Part shown: one piece after another, positions 1 through 11,814 of the stretch
Numbering within the stretch: the first letter of the stretch is position 1
Layout: every line of letters starts with the position of its first letter
DNA from: Spiroplasma_E ixodetis_B
Lineage (GTDB): Bacteria; Bacillota_I; Bacilli_A; Mycoplasmatales; VBWQ01
Assembly (NCBI RefSeq): GCF_040369795.1
Contig: NZ_AP028955.1
Location: forward strand, 1,116,001 to 1,180,000
Direction: 5' to 3'
DNA length: 64,000 bases
Position numbers and translations under genes: made by a program
Notes under the pieces: model-generated
Databases searched by the model: none
What the model saw: the letters and a program-made list of their open reading frames with translations, nothing else
Told to the model about the DNA's origin: nothing

Positions 1-98
1 GTGCACCTTTCAATGATCAAGTTATATTGAATATTGCTTCATTTTTAAGTAAAAAAATTAATTTTAATAATAAACTACTAGGTGATGATCATGAATAA
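1..98 (+). CDS. gatA: GatA C-terminus (partial)
   Basis: The last 31 codons of a gene that enters from the left edge, ending at TAA 96-98. The tail reads APFNDQVILNIASFLSKK, which fits the C-terminal helix of the amidase subunit of Asp/Glu-tRNA amidotransferase. The enzyme converts Glu-tRNA(Gln) (and Asp-tRNA(Asn)) to the amidated form; GatA releases ammonia from glutamine. The stop overlaps the gatB start by 8 nt, the usual gatCAB arrangement. The call rests mostly on that context. Confidence 0.8.
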   Translation, partial: APFNDQVILNIASFLSKKINFNNKLLGDDHE

Positions 99-1530
99 TA
101 AATATGATATTGTAATGGGTATTGAAATCCACTGTGAATTAAAAACTAAAACTAAATTTTTTTCCAACGCCGCCAATACTTTTGGTCAAAAACCAAATAC
201 TCAAATTAATGCCATTGATTGTGGCTATCCAGGAACATTACCAACAGTTAATCAAGCTGTTATTATAATGGCAATTCAAACATGTACTGCTTTAAAAATG
301 AATATTGATCCACTATTACGTTTTGATCGAAAAAGTTATTTTTATCCCGATTTACCTAAAGGTTATCAAATCACACAATTTTTTCATCCAATTGGTACAA
401 ACGGCGAATTACCAATAGTTGTAAATAATGAAAAATTTATTGTTAGCTTTGAACGCTTACATATTGAAGAAGACACAGCAAAACAAATTCATAATAATAA
501 AAAAACATTACTAGACTATAATCGAGCAGGAATTCCCTTATTAGAAATTGTTACTAAACCAATTTTTAACACAAGCGAACAAGTAGTAGCATATATTAAT
601 ACTCTACGTCAATTATTAATTCATTTACAAGTTAGTGATGCTAAAATGAATGAAGGTTCATTACGATGCGATATTAATATATCGTTAAAACCACATGGTA
701 GTGATACTTTAGGTACCAAAGTTGAAATTAAAAATTTAAATTCTACACATAATATTACTTTAGCAATAAATGATGAAATTAATCGTCAAACTAATATTTT
801 AAATAAAAAACAAAAAATTAATCTTGAAACTAGAAGATTTGATGAAAAAACTAATAAAACCGTTAGCATGCGTAGCAAAGAAAATAAAATTGATTATAAA
901 TACTTTCCTGAACCAAATATTTTTCCAATTCAACTAGACGAAAAATGAATCAAAATGATTGCTAAAAATCTTCCTGAATTGCCTAAACAAATAATGGAAA
1001 GATTAAAAAAACAATACAATTTACCAACAAAAGATATTAATTTATTAATTGACAAAGTAGAAATATTAACTATTTTTGAACAAACAGTTGCCATTAATAA
1101 TTTAACATTACCTACGTTTAATTATTTAGTAGGTCCTGTGCAAGCTTATTGTAATATTAATAACACTACTATTAAAAACAGCGAACTTACTGCTAATAAT
1201 CTATCACAATTAGTTAGTCTAGTTTATGAGCAAAAAATTAATGATAAACAAAGTAAACAGTTATTAAATGCAATTATGATTAATAGCGAAAAAAGCCCTA
1301 CCGATCTTATTAGAAAATTAGGTATTACTTTAGTAAGTGATAGTAATGATTTAGAAAAAATATTAATCACAATTTTAAAAGCAAATGAAAAAATGATTAC
1401 TATTTATAAAGTCAATCCAGAAAAAGCATTAAAATTTTTTATGGGTCAATTAATGAAACTAACTAAAGGACAAGCAAATCCACAAGTTTCTAAAGAAATA
1501 TTAAAAAAATTGATTGAAAACTATAATTAG
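91..1530 (+). CDS. gatB: Asp/Glu-tRNA amidotransferase subunit B
   Basis: 479 aa, full length for the family. GatB binds the misacylated tRNA and houses the kinase/transamidation site of GatCAB, which supplies Gln-tRNA(Gln) in bacteria lacking GlnRS. Family motifs are in order: MGIEIHCELKTKTKFF near the start, YFYPDLPKGYQITQF (about residues 80-95), DYNRAGIPLLEIVTKP (about 140-155) and MNEGSLRCDINISL (about 187-200), then the helical and tail domains. One TGA (946-948) is read as Trp. I chose ATG 91 because AGGTGAT lies 5 nt upstream; ATG 85 and GTG 82 are less likely. It overlaps gatA, so the two are translationally coupled. Intact. Confidence 0.95.
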
Positions 1531-1546
1531 TTTCAATCAATTTTTA
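1506..1546 (+). terminator. Rho-independent-type terminator after gatB
   Basis: A 13-bp stem (AAATTGATTGAAA at 1507-1519 pairing with 1531-1543) and a T-rich tail. It overlaps the last gatB codons, with the stop codon in the loop. It closes the gatCAB operon. Confidence 0.75.
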
Positions 1547-1588
1547 ATTATGAATTTTTATATTATACTTTGAATATTTTTATTTTTA

Positions 1589-2808
1589 GGTAATGTTTAG
1601 TAATCTGTGTAACTTACAAAAATAACTATGTTTAATTAATTATAGTAAATAAAATTAAATAAATAGAAAGAGTGAGTTACGTATGTCTAAAAAACAAAAT
1701 ATCAATAATAATGATCCAATATCAAAAGCAGTGATAATGCTCGTAATGGTATAAGCTCAAAAAAATTAATAACCCAACAAGGTAAAATTGAGATTAATGT
1801 ACCACGAGATCGTAATAGTAATTTTGAGCCAGTAATAGTTGCGAAAAGACAAAGAAGATTTGATGGTTTTGATCAACAAGTTCTTTCATTATATGCCAAA
1901 GGCATGACTTTATCAGATATTAGAATGCGGTTACAATAGTTATATCATGGTGCTGATGTTAGTGAAAGTGTTATTAGTCAAATTACTGATGATGTTATTG
2001 ATGATGTTAAAGCATGACAAAATCGGCCATTATAAAGTGTTTATCCGATTGTTTATTTTGATTTTATATTAGTTAAAGTACGACAAGATAAACTCATTAT
2101 TAACAAATCAGTTTATATAGCACTAGGAGTTGATTTAGAAGGTAAAAAAGATATTTTAGGTTTATGAATTAGCGAAAATGAAGGTTCTAAGTTTTGATTA
2201 TCTAATTTCACAGAAATGAAAAATCGAGGCTTAAATGATATTCTTATTGCTTGTAGTGACAATTTAACAGGAATGTCAGAAGCAATACAATTAGTTTATC
2301 CTAAAACCGAACATCAATTATGCATAGTTCATCAAATTAGAAATAGTTTAAAATGTGCTTCATACAAACATAGAAAACCACTAGTTACAGATTTAAAACC
2401 AATTTATAGTGCATGTAGTGAAGAACAAGCGATGCAAGCTTTAGAATCTTTTGAAAGTAAATGGAATAAACAATATCCTCAAATCGCTAAATCATGATAT
2501 AAAAATTGAGATAATTTAATGGTTTTTATTAGTTATCCTGCAGAAATCAAAAGAGTGATTTATACAACAAATGCTATTGAATCTTTTAATATTCAATTAC
2601 GAAAAGTTATTAGAAATAAAAAATTTTTTCCAAATGATATGGCGGTTTTTAAAATATTTTACTTAGCAATTGAAAATATAACAAAAAATGAACAACGCCC
2701 ATTCAAAATTGAAATACAGCAATTGCTCATTTTATGATAAAATTTGAAGATAGAATTAATCTAAACTAGTAACTTTGTAAAAAGATACACAGATTTTTAA
2801 AAAGCCTC
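1589..2808 (+). mobile_element. IS256-type copy 1, internally deleted
   Basis: Both ends are present: left GGTAATGTTTAG, right AAAAAGCCTC. They share an inverted core around AATCTGTGTAWCTT. The full element in this window is 1372 bp (3463-4834, 18046-19417). This copy lost an internal block early in the transposase gene, between two AGT triplets at about 1729. The deletion shifts the frame a few codons after ATG 1683. A GAG codon has also become TAG at about 1937. The DDE domain remains readable in pieces (2216-2737) but the gene is dead. Confidence 0.85.
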
Positions 2809-2878
2809 AAAGCAGTAGATTTATTACTAGAAAATACTGAAGATTTAACAACAGTTTTTAAAGAGGGAGGTTTATATA
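2809..2878 (+). mobile_element. IS256-type 5' transposase fragment
   Basis: A 70-bp piece of the early transposase coding region (AVDLLLENTEDLTTVFKEGG) directly abutting the right end of copy 1. It is cut at TATA by the next IS630-type element. It overlaps in content with the block missing from copy 1. Confidence 0.75.
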
Positions 2879-3462
2879 GCTAACTAAAGTAATGTTTACT
2901 CATATCTTGAAAAATAAAATCAATAGCTTTTTTAATATTTGGTCAATAATTTGGTAATATTTTTCTTATATTATGTTTTATAGCAAATCAAAAATGTTCA
3001 ATTGGATTTAAATTAGGAGAATATGGCGGAAGAAATAATAGTTTGCATCCAGCATTTTCAATTAATTGTTGTGTTAATTTAGATTTATGAAACGTTGCAT
3101 TATCTAAAACTATAATTTGTCCACGCTTTAATACTGGAATTAGTATATTTTTTACATATGATTCAAAAATTTTACTGTTGCAATGTCCTTCAAATGCTCA
3201 TAGGGCTTTTAATTTACCTTTATTTAGTGAACGAATTATACTCATTCTTTTTATTTTATATGCGGGTTTATTATCAAATAATATTTTACCTTTTTCAGAT
3301 CAACCATATTTATAAAATTCATTATCATCAATTCCAGATTCATCAATATATAATAATAAATCTTCATTCATTATTTTAGCTATTTCTTTTAAAAATCTTC
3401 TTGTTTATTTTTATCTCTTTGTTCATATAGAAAAGTTTTTTTATATGTATAATTTAGTTTTT

Positions 3463-4834
3463 GAGGCTTTTTAAAAATCTGTGTATCTTTTTACAAAGTT
3501 ACTAGTTTAGATTAATTCTATCTTCAAATTTTATCATAAAATGAGCAATTGCTGTATTTCAATTTTGAATGGGCATTGTTCATTTTATTGTTATATTTTC
3601 AATTGCTAAGTAAAATATTTTAAAAACTGCCATATCATTTGGAAAAACTTTTTTATTTCTAATAACTTTTCGTAATTGACTATTAACAGATTCAATAGCA
3701 TTTGTTGTATAAATAACTCTTTTGATTTCTGCAGGATAACTAATAAAAAACATTAAATTATCTCAATTTTTATATCATGATTTAGCAATTTGAGGATATT
3801 GTTTATTTCATTTACTTTCAAAAGATTCTAAAGCTTGCATTGCTTGTTCTTCACTACATGCACTATAAATTGGTTTTAAATCTGTAACTAGTGATTTTCT
3901 ATGTTTGTATGAAACATATTTTAAACTATTTCTAATTTGATGAACTATTAATAATTGATGTTCGGTTTTAGGATAAACTGATTGTATCGCTTCTGACATT
4001 CCTGTTAAATTGTCACTACAAGCGATAAGAATATCATTTAAGCCTCGATTTTTCATTTCTGTGAAATTAGATAATCAAAACTTAGAACCTTCATTTTCAC
4101 TAATTCATAAACCTAAAATATCTTTTTTACCTTCTAAATCAACTCCTAGTGCTATATAAACTGATTTGTTAATAATGCGTTTATCTTGTCGCACTTTAAC
4201 TACTATACAATCAAAATAAACAATCGGATAAACACTTTCTAATGGCCGATTTTGTCATGCTTTAACATCATCAATAACATCATCAGTAATTTGAATAATA
4301 ACACTTTCGCTAATATCAGCACCATGATATAACTCTTGTAACTGCATTCTAATATCTGATAAAGTCATGCCTTTGGCATATAACGAAAGAACTTGTTGAT
4401 CAAAACCATCAAATCTTCTTTGTCTTTTTGCAACTATTGCTGGCTCAAAATTACTATTACGATCTCGTGGTACATTAATCTCAATTTTACCTTGTTGGGT
4501 TATTAATTTTTTTGAATTTATACCATTGCGGGCATTATCACTATTATTATGTTGATTTTTTTCATATCCTAAATAATTTTGCATTTCAGAATTCAACATT
4601 TTTTCAACTAATATTTTTGTTAATTCTTTATATAAACCTCCCTCTTTAAAAACTGTTGTTAAATCTTCAGTATTTTCTAGTAATAAATCTACTGCTTTTG
4701 ATATTGGATCATTATTATTAATATTTTGTTTTTTAGACATACGTAACTCACTCTTTCTAGTTATTTAATTTTATTTACTAGAATTAATTAAACATAGTTA
4801 TTTTTGTAAGTTACACAGATTACTGAGCATTACC
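3463..4834 (-). mobile_element. IS256-type copy 2, complete
   Basis: 1372 bp with both inverted ends. The flanking 8-bp repeat TAGTTTTT (3455-3462 and 4835-4842) is the expected target-duplication size for the IS256 family and lies in otherwise continuous IS630-type sequence, so this is a clean transposition. It encodes the intact transposase at 3502-4740. Confidence 0.9.
3502..4740 (-). CDS. IS256-family (Mutator-type) transposase, intact
   Basis: 412 aa, with several TGA=Trp codons and one continuous frame to TAG. Order: N-terminal DNA-binding part (MSKKQNINNND...), PRDRNSNFEP and RFDGFDQQVLSLYAKGMT (about residues 95-130), then the DDE domain. First Asp in YFDCIVVK, second in ACSDNLTGM, Glu in NAIESVNSQLRK. 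The C-terminus ends IAHFMIKFEDRINLN. In copies 1 and 7 the A-run after ENIT is one base shorter, giving a different, shorter tail. SD AGTGAGTTACGT precedes the ATG weakly. Likely one of only two functional transposase genes in the window. Confidence 0.9.
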
Positions 4835-5447
4835 TAGTTTTTTGAAATAGTTATAAACTGTTTCTTTGGTCATATCACCAAATTTTTCAATTACTTTTTG
4901 AACTGTAACATCTTTATTTTGCGCTAAATAATTTTTTAATTCATCTAAATCCTTTATTTTGTGGCTATGTCCTTTTTGATAATTCAAAATTGGTTTTATA
5001 TGCCCAGTTTTTTTTTCTTTTTCTTCATAAGAATAAAGTCTTTCTAGTAATATTGAACACTTTACAAATTTCTTTAATTTTCATGTTTTTACTTTCATAG
5101 GCTTCTATTACTTTTATTCGTAAGTCTTCAATGTATGGTTTTGGCATAATTTAATCTTCCTAATCTATTTTAAATATTGCTGAATTGTACTTTTAAATTC
5201 AAAAACTGTTTAAATTACATATTATTATTTTGAATTTCAGAATTCAACATTTTTTCAACTAATCTTTTTGTTAATTCTTTATATAAACCTCCCTCTTTAA
5301 AAAATGTTGTTAAATCTTCAGTATTTTCTAATAATAAATCTACTGCTTTTGATATTTGATCATTATTATTAATATTTTGTTTTTTAGAAATACGTAACTC
5401 ACTCTTTCTAGTTATTTAATTTTATTTACCAGAATTAATTAAACATA

Positions 5448-6598
5448 AGACATATTCCGTAAATAAATTTTTTAAAAGTCAATTAATAATTTAAAATTTA
5501 TTTTATAATTTCTTTATTAATAAATTAATAAGGTGTTGATAAAAATGAATTTTGAAAATTTAAAAAAATTAAAAAATGAACAATTTTATAGATATTTTGG
5601 TATAAAACGTTTTCATTTTGATGAAATGTTAACAAAATTAATTGAAATAGAAAATTTAAAAAAAACTAAAGGTAGAAAATATAAACTTTCAGTTGAAGAA
5701 AGATTGATGATGACTTTAGTATACTGAAAAGAATATTATACTTTTTTCCAAATGAGTATTAAATATAAAATGAGTGCATCAAGTTGTTTTCGAAATATTA
5801 CTTGAGTAGAAAATAAACTTAGTGATGACAAAGATTATCAGTTTTTAAAAACAAAATATAAATCAAAAATTGAGAAAAAACAAGAAGATTTAAATGAATT
5901 TCAATTTTATTTAATTGATTCAACTGAAATTGAAATTGAAAGACCAACTAAAAAAACTACAGTTAGAATATTTTTCTGGTAAAAGTTGAATGTTTTCTAT
6001 AAAATTTCAAATTATATATGACTTTTTTAATAAAAAAATTGTTGATATTTTTGCTGATAATGGAAAAGTACATGATTTTCAAATATTAAAAAATTCAAAT
6101 CTTGAATTTTCAGAAAAAACAATAATTATTGGTGATTTGGGATATCAAGGAATACAAAATATTTATAAAAATACTATATTACCAATTAAAAAAACTAAAA
6201 ATAAAAAATTAACTAAACAAGAAAAAATCTACAATAAAATTATTTCAAAAATTAGAATTAAAGTTGAACATGTTTTTGCTTGATTAAAAAGATTAAAAAT
6301 TTTAATAAATAAATGTAGAAAAAGTATATTTAGACTTATGTACTTAAGATTTAACTTACTTTGTGAAATTTTTAATAAAACAAAACCATTAAAATAAAAA
6401 AACATTAAAAATATTTTTTTAAAAATTTAAATTTTTATTAAGTTAATATAAAAATAATATTAACAATTTTTGTGTTTGAAATATAAATTTATTTTTAAAG
6501 TATTTTTTTAAAAATATTAACTTCTATAATTATTAACACTAAAAAATTTATAAATATTATTATTGACCATTGATTAAATTTATTTACGGAATATGTCT
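5448..6598 (+). mobile_element. IS5-type copy 1
   Basis: 1151 bp bounded by AGACATATTCCGT and ACGGAATATGTCT. Three-base target duplication ATA (5445-5447, 6599-6601) inside IS256-type sequence. The 3-bp duplication (ANT in five other copies) and DDE_Tnp_4-like transposase fit the ISL2-like branch of the IS5 family. Confidence 0.85.
5545..6397 (+). pseudogene. IS5-family transposase, two-frame, 7-A junction
   Basis: The first frame starts at ATG 5545 (SD AAGGTG at 5530-5535) and runs MNFENLKKLKNEQFYRYFG... through FYLIDSTEIEIERPTK (first catalytic Asp). The second frame carries MFSIKFQIIYDFFNKK, the IIGDLGYQGI Asp, the KVEHVFAWLKRF Glu region, and ends NKTKPLK. The frames meet at an A run (5950-5956). 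Eight As give A-AAA-AAC, a classic -1 slippery heptamer. This copy has seven As and would need +1 or -2, so it is probably inactive. Confidence 0.7.
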
Positions 6599-6665
6599 AT
6601 AGTTATTTTTGTAAGTTACACAGATTACTAAACATTACCGAAAGGAAAAAACTGTGATAATATGA

Positions 6666-9600
6666 TTACCCTCCTTTACTTTTTTCATTAATTCTAATAA
6701 ATTTTTTTTCTCCTTTTTTACATCTATAAATATTACCTAGGTGTTTTCCTTCTCTTGTTCCAATTCAAATATTTTCTTCTTTATCTATTAGTATTGCGCA
6801 TATTGTATGAACATTAGAGTTTTGATATGGAATCTTTTCTGGACATTTAATAAAAATATTTTCTTGATTTATTTTGAATAGTCCTTGTGTTGTTCCTGCG
6901 TAAATATTATTGCTTTCATCTATCGCTAATGATCATACCGCACCTGATGTTCCTTTTATTTCAGAAAAATCATTATTTCCAATTTATAACTTATAAAATC
7001 TACCAGTTCCGGGTAAATTTTTTCCAGTGCTTCTATTTCAGGTTCCGACATAAATATTATGATCATTATCAACTTCAATTACATTAATAATTTCATTAAA
7101 TTGTTTTGTTTTAGTAAATTCTTCTTCTTTTGTATTATATTTATAAATTAGACATATTCCGTAAATAAATTTTTTAAAAGTCAATTAATAATTTAAAATT
7201 TATTTTATAATTTCTTTATTAATAAATTAATAAGGTGTTGATAAAAATGAATTTTGAAAATTTAAAAAAATTAAAAAATGAACAATTTTATAGATATTTT
7301 GGTATAAAACGTTTTCATTTTGATGAAATGTTAACAAAATTAATTGAAATAGAAAATTTAAAAAAAACTAAAGGTAGAAAATATAAACTTTCAGTTGAAG
7401 AAAGATTGATGATGACTTTAGTATACTGAAAAGAATATTATACTTTTTTCCAAATGAGTATTAAATATAAAATGAGTGCATCAAGTTGTTTTCGAAATAT
7501 TACTTGAGTAGAAAATAAACTTAGTGATGACAAAGATTATCAGTTTTTAAAAACAAAATATAAATCAAAAATTGAGAAAAAAAAGAAGATTTAAATGAAT
7601 TTCAATTTTATTTAATTGATTCAACTGAAATTGAAATTGAAAGACCAACTAAAAAAAACTACAGTTAGAATATTTTTCTGGTAAAAGTTGAATGTTTTCT
7701 ATAAAATTTCAAATTATATATGACTTTTTTAATAAAAAAATTGTTGATATTTTTGCTGATAATGGAAAAGTACATGATTTTCAAATATTAAAAAATTCAA
7801 ATCTTGAATTTTCAGAAAAAACAATAATTATTGGTGATTTGGGATATCAAGGAATACAAAATATTTATAAAAATACTATATTACCAATTAAAAAACTAAA
7901 AATAAAAATTAACTAAACAAGAAAAAATCTACAATAAAATTATTTCAAAAATTAGAATTAAAGTTTAACATGTTTTTGCTTGATTAAAAAGATTCAAAAT
8001 TTTAAGAAATAAATGTAGAAAAAGTATATTTAGACTTATGTACTTAAGATTTAACTTACTTTGTGAAATTTTTAATAAAACAAAACCATTAAAATAAAAA
8101 AATATTTTTAATATTTTTTTAAAAATTTAAATTTTTATCAAGTTAATATAAAAATAATATTAACAATTTTTGTGTTTGAAATATAAATTTATTTTTAAAG
8201 TATTTTTTTAAAAATATTAACTTCTATAATTATTAACACTAAAAAATTTATAAATATTATTATTGACAATTGATTAAATTTATTTACGGAATATGTCTAT
8301 TGTTCCATTATTAGTACCAATAAAAATATTATCAGAACCATCATGTTTAATAGTAAAGCCATCAGAATCTATTTTGCCGATTGTTTCTACTTTTTTATTT
8401 TTTTTTCAGTTTAAATACCATATTACTTTTTCCAACACAATAAACATTACCATTATTATCTTCTGTGATTGAATAAATCCCATTTTTGATTTCTGGAATT
8501 GATACTATAACATTTGTAGTTTGATTACTATCACATGGCTCATCGTTTTTATTTTTTTAATTGTTTCAAACTCTTTTTCTAATTGTATAATTTTTTGATC
8601 TTTTATTTTGAATTGTTAATTTGCTTTTTTTAATTGTTGTTCAAGTTCTTCTCTTTTCACTTTACATTCTTTAAGTTTATTTTCTAATTCTTTTCTAATG
8701 TTTTTGCAATTATCTAGTTGTTGTTCTAGTTTTTTTGATAAATTGTTATACTATCGTTTTTTCTTTTTCTTTGTTTTTGTTATTAATAATTTGATTTTTT
8801 CATCAGTAAGTTTTTCAATTTCTTCAATTAAGTTTTTAATTTTATTTTTTATTTTTTCATTATTTGGTTCTTGTTTTAGTTCTGTTTCTAATAGACAAAT
8901 TTGATGATTATTATTAAGCACTTTGTTATTAATATCTTCAATTTTTGATATTTTTTCTTTAATTTCTTTAGGGATAATATTATTTTTATACTTATTTTAG
9001 ATTTTCAATTATTTTATCTATGTTATTAATTTGATTAGAAATTTAATTTTCTTTTATCTTTTTTTTCATTGATAGATTTCATCGATTTTTATCATTTTAT
9101 CATTTTCATTTGTAACTAATTGCGCTAGTTTTTCTTTGATTTCTTTGCAACAATTATTTTTTTCTTGATTACAATTATTAGTGTTTTTTAATAGATTGAT
9201 TCTTTCGTGAATTTTTAATATTTCATTATTTTTAGCATTTATTAAATTTTGATAAAATTCAATTCCTTTATTTTCTTTATCACAGTTATTTTTATTATTT
9301 TTAAGGTCTTCAATTTTCTTTTGATATTCATTAATAGTATTTTCGGTTTCTTTTGATATTTTTAGTAGTTGTTTTATTTCTAATTGTACTGTTTTATCAA
9401 ATTCTTGTTCTTCTTTATTATTATTTTTTGATTAATTTTTTCTATCATTTCATAGTTAATTTTGGTTGAATCTTTTATATCATTTAATTGTTTTAATAGG
9501 TTTTGACAATTAATTAGGAGTATTTTATTTTTTTCTTCTTCAATTAATTTATTTATTTGATGTTTAACATTTTGAACTTGTTTTTCAATAGCTTCTTTTT

Positions 9601-9757
9601 CTTCAATATGATAATCAATGTTTTCTCTTGTATCTGGATTATTTTTTATTTCTTCAATTTCTATTGCTTTGATTGTTAGTTTTTTTTCAAGTTCTTTTAA
9701 TTGTCTTTTAAGTAATTCTATTTTTTCATTTTTAATATCATTATTTTGTTCTGACAT
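6666..9757 (-). pseudogene. Large coiled-coil / propeller-like protein, decayed
   Basis: Starts MSEQNNDIKNEK at 9757. About 400 residues of strongly charged coiled coil follow (9757-8560, in changing frames). Then comes a C-terminal part with repeated blade-like strings: NIYVGTW, NNIYAGTTQGLFKIN and ENIWIGTREGKH, each about 50-60 residues apart, as in two-component-regulator or sialidase-type propellers. It ends at TAA 6666-6668. Several frameshifts (near 9430, 8560, 8400), a TAA after GRFYKL, and an IS5-type insertion (7150-8298, ATT duplicated) break it. I know no named family. A surface or secreted role is a guess. Confidence 0.6.
7150..8298 (+). mobile_element. IS5-type copy 2
   Basis: 1149 bp with intact ends and an ATT duplication (7147-7149, 8299-8301). 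It splits the propeller gene. The frame junction has eight As. The transposase is nonetheless broken: a base lost near 7580, another in LPIKK near 7893, and a TAA for Glu near 7966. Confidence 0.85.
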
Positions 9758-9896
9758 ATTAGTTTTTTGTATTATATTTTTGATAAATTTTCTTATACTA
9801 ATCTTTAAAAATCTTATTTTAAATATTTTTATTTTTATCTTTCTTGTGCTAGTTTTTTCAATTTTTTTTAATTGTGTAATAATTTTTTCGTTTCCA

Positions 9897-10142
9897 TTAT
9901 TTGTTGGCTTCTTCTAGTTTATTTTTTATTTCTTGTATTTTTTCAATTTCGTTTAATAATGCTTGAATTTCTTTATTGACTTCATTCAACTTAGTTTGCA
10001 TTTCTTCTTTTGCTTTGTTAGTTTCTTCTAGTTTAATTTCTATTTCTTTTTTTGCAACTTCTGTGTCTGCTAGTTTTTTTTCTAATTCTTCTAATTTATT
10101 TATTGTATTATCTATTTCATTATTATTTAGTTTACTTGACAT
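9897..10142 (-). CDS. Small coiled-coil protein
   Basis: 81 aa, almost entirely heptad coiled coil (INKLEELEKKLADTEVAK, then EIEIKLEETNKAKEEMQT). A good SD (AAAGGAG) lies 8 nt before ATG 10142. No signal peptide or membrane segment. It resembles the N-terminal coil of the adjacent decayed gene (6666-9757) in composition and may be a truncated relative: it ends just upstream of that gene's start. Function unknown. Confidence 0.5.
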   Translation of the reverse strand: MSSKLNNNEIDNTINKLEELEKKLADTEVAKKEIEIKLEETNKAKEEMQTKLNEVNKEIQALLNEIEKIQEIKNKLEEANK

Positions 10143-10273
10143 AAAATTTGTCTCCTTTTTCTTTATTAATTTGATTTATTTTTGGACTCCTTTTATAGTA
10201 ATATTTTATGGATTTTATCCCTTTATGTACTATTTTTAAATTTTATCAAATAAATGGAGATAAAAGACTATCT

Positions 10274-11157
10274 AGGAAATTATCCCCACATGTATCTAAA
10301 TCAAACACAAAATTATAGTTTCAAAACTAGGTATCTTATTGAATTTATATGCAGCTTCTTTTGCATATAAATGAATATTGTGTTTTTAAACTTTTATGTG
10401 TGTTCGGAAAGTTCGTCGGATGTGTTTTCATGCAGATTCAATCTGGTTTGTGTTTACACCTGTTGATGACACATATCCAACTTCATGATTTACGATTTCA
10501 TGTTTGTGATAGAAGTTTTTGAAACTTCCATATCCCTTCCAAGAATCCGTAAATAGACAACACCCAGTAGAAATGTGTTTCAATACAAATCATAAAAGGT
10601 TTTTCTCACCTGCTTTTTTCAATACTTTCACAATTAGTTTGTTGCTGGTTTTCTAATAAACTCCAACAATCAAGGTTTTATTCAACAAGGATCTTCCTTG
10701 TTTTTTTAAAACCTACATGTGAAAGATACATTTCATCCATCTGTGCTGTGCCATCATCAATGAACCCTGCATCTTGATTGCAAATTCTAGTTCTGATTTC
10801 ATGACCCATTCTTCAAGCTGTTTTATATGTCACACCCAATTCCCTTGCAACATCTGTTGATGGGATGCCATGCTTTGTGTTTATTCATCTAAAGATGAGA
10901 TAAAACCAAGATGTCAAAGGTGTTTGTGACTTGTGAAAAATGGTGTCATGAAGAATACTAAATGTTTGATGACATTTCAAACATCTTATTCTTCTCAAAT
11001 CAGAAACATTCAAACTAGAAGAAACACACCTGATACATTTCATTACTTTCAACTTCGCTATATATTTCAAACAATCGTTTTCATTTTGAAATATGCTATT
11101 GAATTCATTTCAATTCATTTTTTCCTCGACACTAGTACATGTGGGGATAATTTCCTA
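10274..11157 (-). mobile_element. IS1595-family element, defective
   Basis: Terminal inverted repeats AGGAAATTATCCCCACATG face each other at 10274 and 11157. The - strand encodes a zinc ribbon (CIRC...CLKC), then FSILHDTIFHKSQTPLTSW, a DEMYLSHVG catalytic block, and a C-terminal VGYVSSTGVNTNQIESAWKH motif typical of IS1595 transposases. Internal stops and frameshifts (near 10690, 10660, 10550) kill the gene. It looks clearly richer in G+C than its surroundings, which suggests arrival from outside. It is the only copy in the window. Confidence 0.75.
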
Positions 11158-11770
11158 TTTTAATAAAACACAAATTTAGAGTAGAAATTAAATTATTTTT
11201 TTTGTTTTTTGAAATAATAAATAAATTCATTTTTTTAAAATTTCATTTTAAAAAAATGAATAGTAATTTAATAGTTATTGTTCTTACAAAGATTAATTGT
11301 AATAAATTAATAAAATTTTTAATGCTAGATTTGATTGTAAAATTTCAATTAATTATCATTTTTATTTTTTATATTTAAGATTTACTTAAAATATTTTTTT
11401 ATTCAAAATTATAGATTTAAAAATATAAAAAATGCATTAATATATTAAATTACTTACTATATTAAATAGTAAGTAATATTGAATTAAATGAATTAATTTT
11501 ATATAATTTAATGATAAATTTTTATTTTTTAAAAGTTATTCTAAGCAAATATTAACTAAAGTTTATATCTGAAAAAATGAATATACAATAAAAAAAATAC
11601 CACTTAAATTATATTTTTAATTAAATAGAAAAAATCTTTCTTGTAATTTTTATTATATAAAGTTAATAATTAATATTTTTTTCTTTTTAATTTATAAAAA
11701 TATTTCATAATTTTATCTTTTTGCTTGTAATAACTAATATTTATGGTTAATATTAAAATTGAAATTAATA
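11158..11770. other. AT-rich spacer with no recognised gene
   Basis: About 610 bp of extremely AT-rich sequence between the IS1595 remnant and the alaS promoter. It holds short inverted runs such as AAATTACTTACTATATT facing TTAAATAGTAAGTAAT near 11446-11476, but no open frame with a credible start and SD. Confidence 0.5.
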
Positions 11771-11801
11771 TTTATATTAATCTAAATTAGATAAGTATAA
11801 T
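11771..11801 (+). promoter_or_regulatory. Probable alaS promoter
   Basis: TATAAT at 11796-11801 with a weak TTTATA -35 at 11771-11776, placed just upstream of the T-box leader. Confidence 0.4.
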
Positions 11802-11814
11802 TAATAATAATTAG

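Larger units (their letters stand above)
2879..5233 (-). mobile_element. IS630-type copy J1, split by an IS256-type insertion
   Basis: Reads from the 3' terminal repeat (CTAACTAAAGTAATG) on the left to the 5' upstream region near 5233, where the outer end is missing. The transposase gene is on the - strand: HTH N-terminal part at 4840-5150, DDE part at 2885-3420 with VLDNATFH and PPYSPNLNPIEHFW. IS256-type copy 2 (3463-4834) interrupts it in the linker and left an 8-bp duplication, TAGTTTTT, on both sides. A run-length change near 3390 also breaks the frame. Confidence 0.85.
5234..6637 (-). mobile_element. IS256-type 5'-end fragment split by an IS5-type copy
   Basis: 5234-5447 carries the start of the transposase gene (the ATG is mutated: GAAATACGT instead of GACATACGT). 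6599-6637 carries the outer left end, finishing CATTACC. Between them sits IS5-type copy 1, with ATA duplicated on both sides. The rest of the element is missing. Confidence 0.8.

Noticed and set aside
9618..10239. Open frames on the + strand opposite the coiled-coil genes
   Set aside because: Phe/Ser/Leu-rich mirror frames of Lys/Glu-rich coils, no SD. They are shadows.
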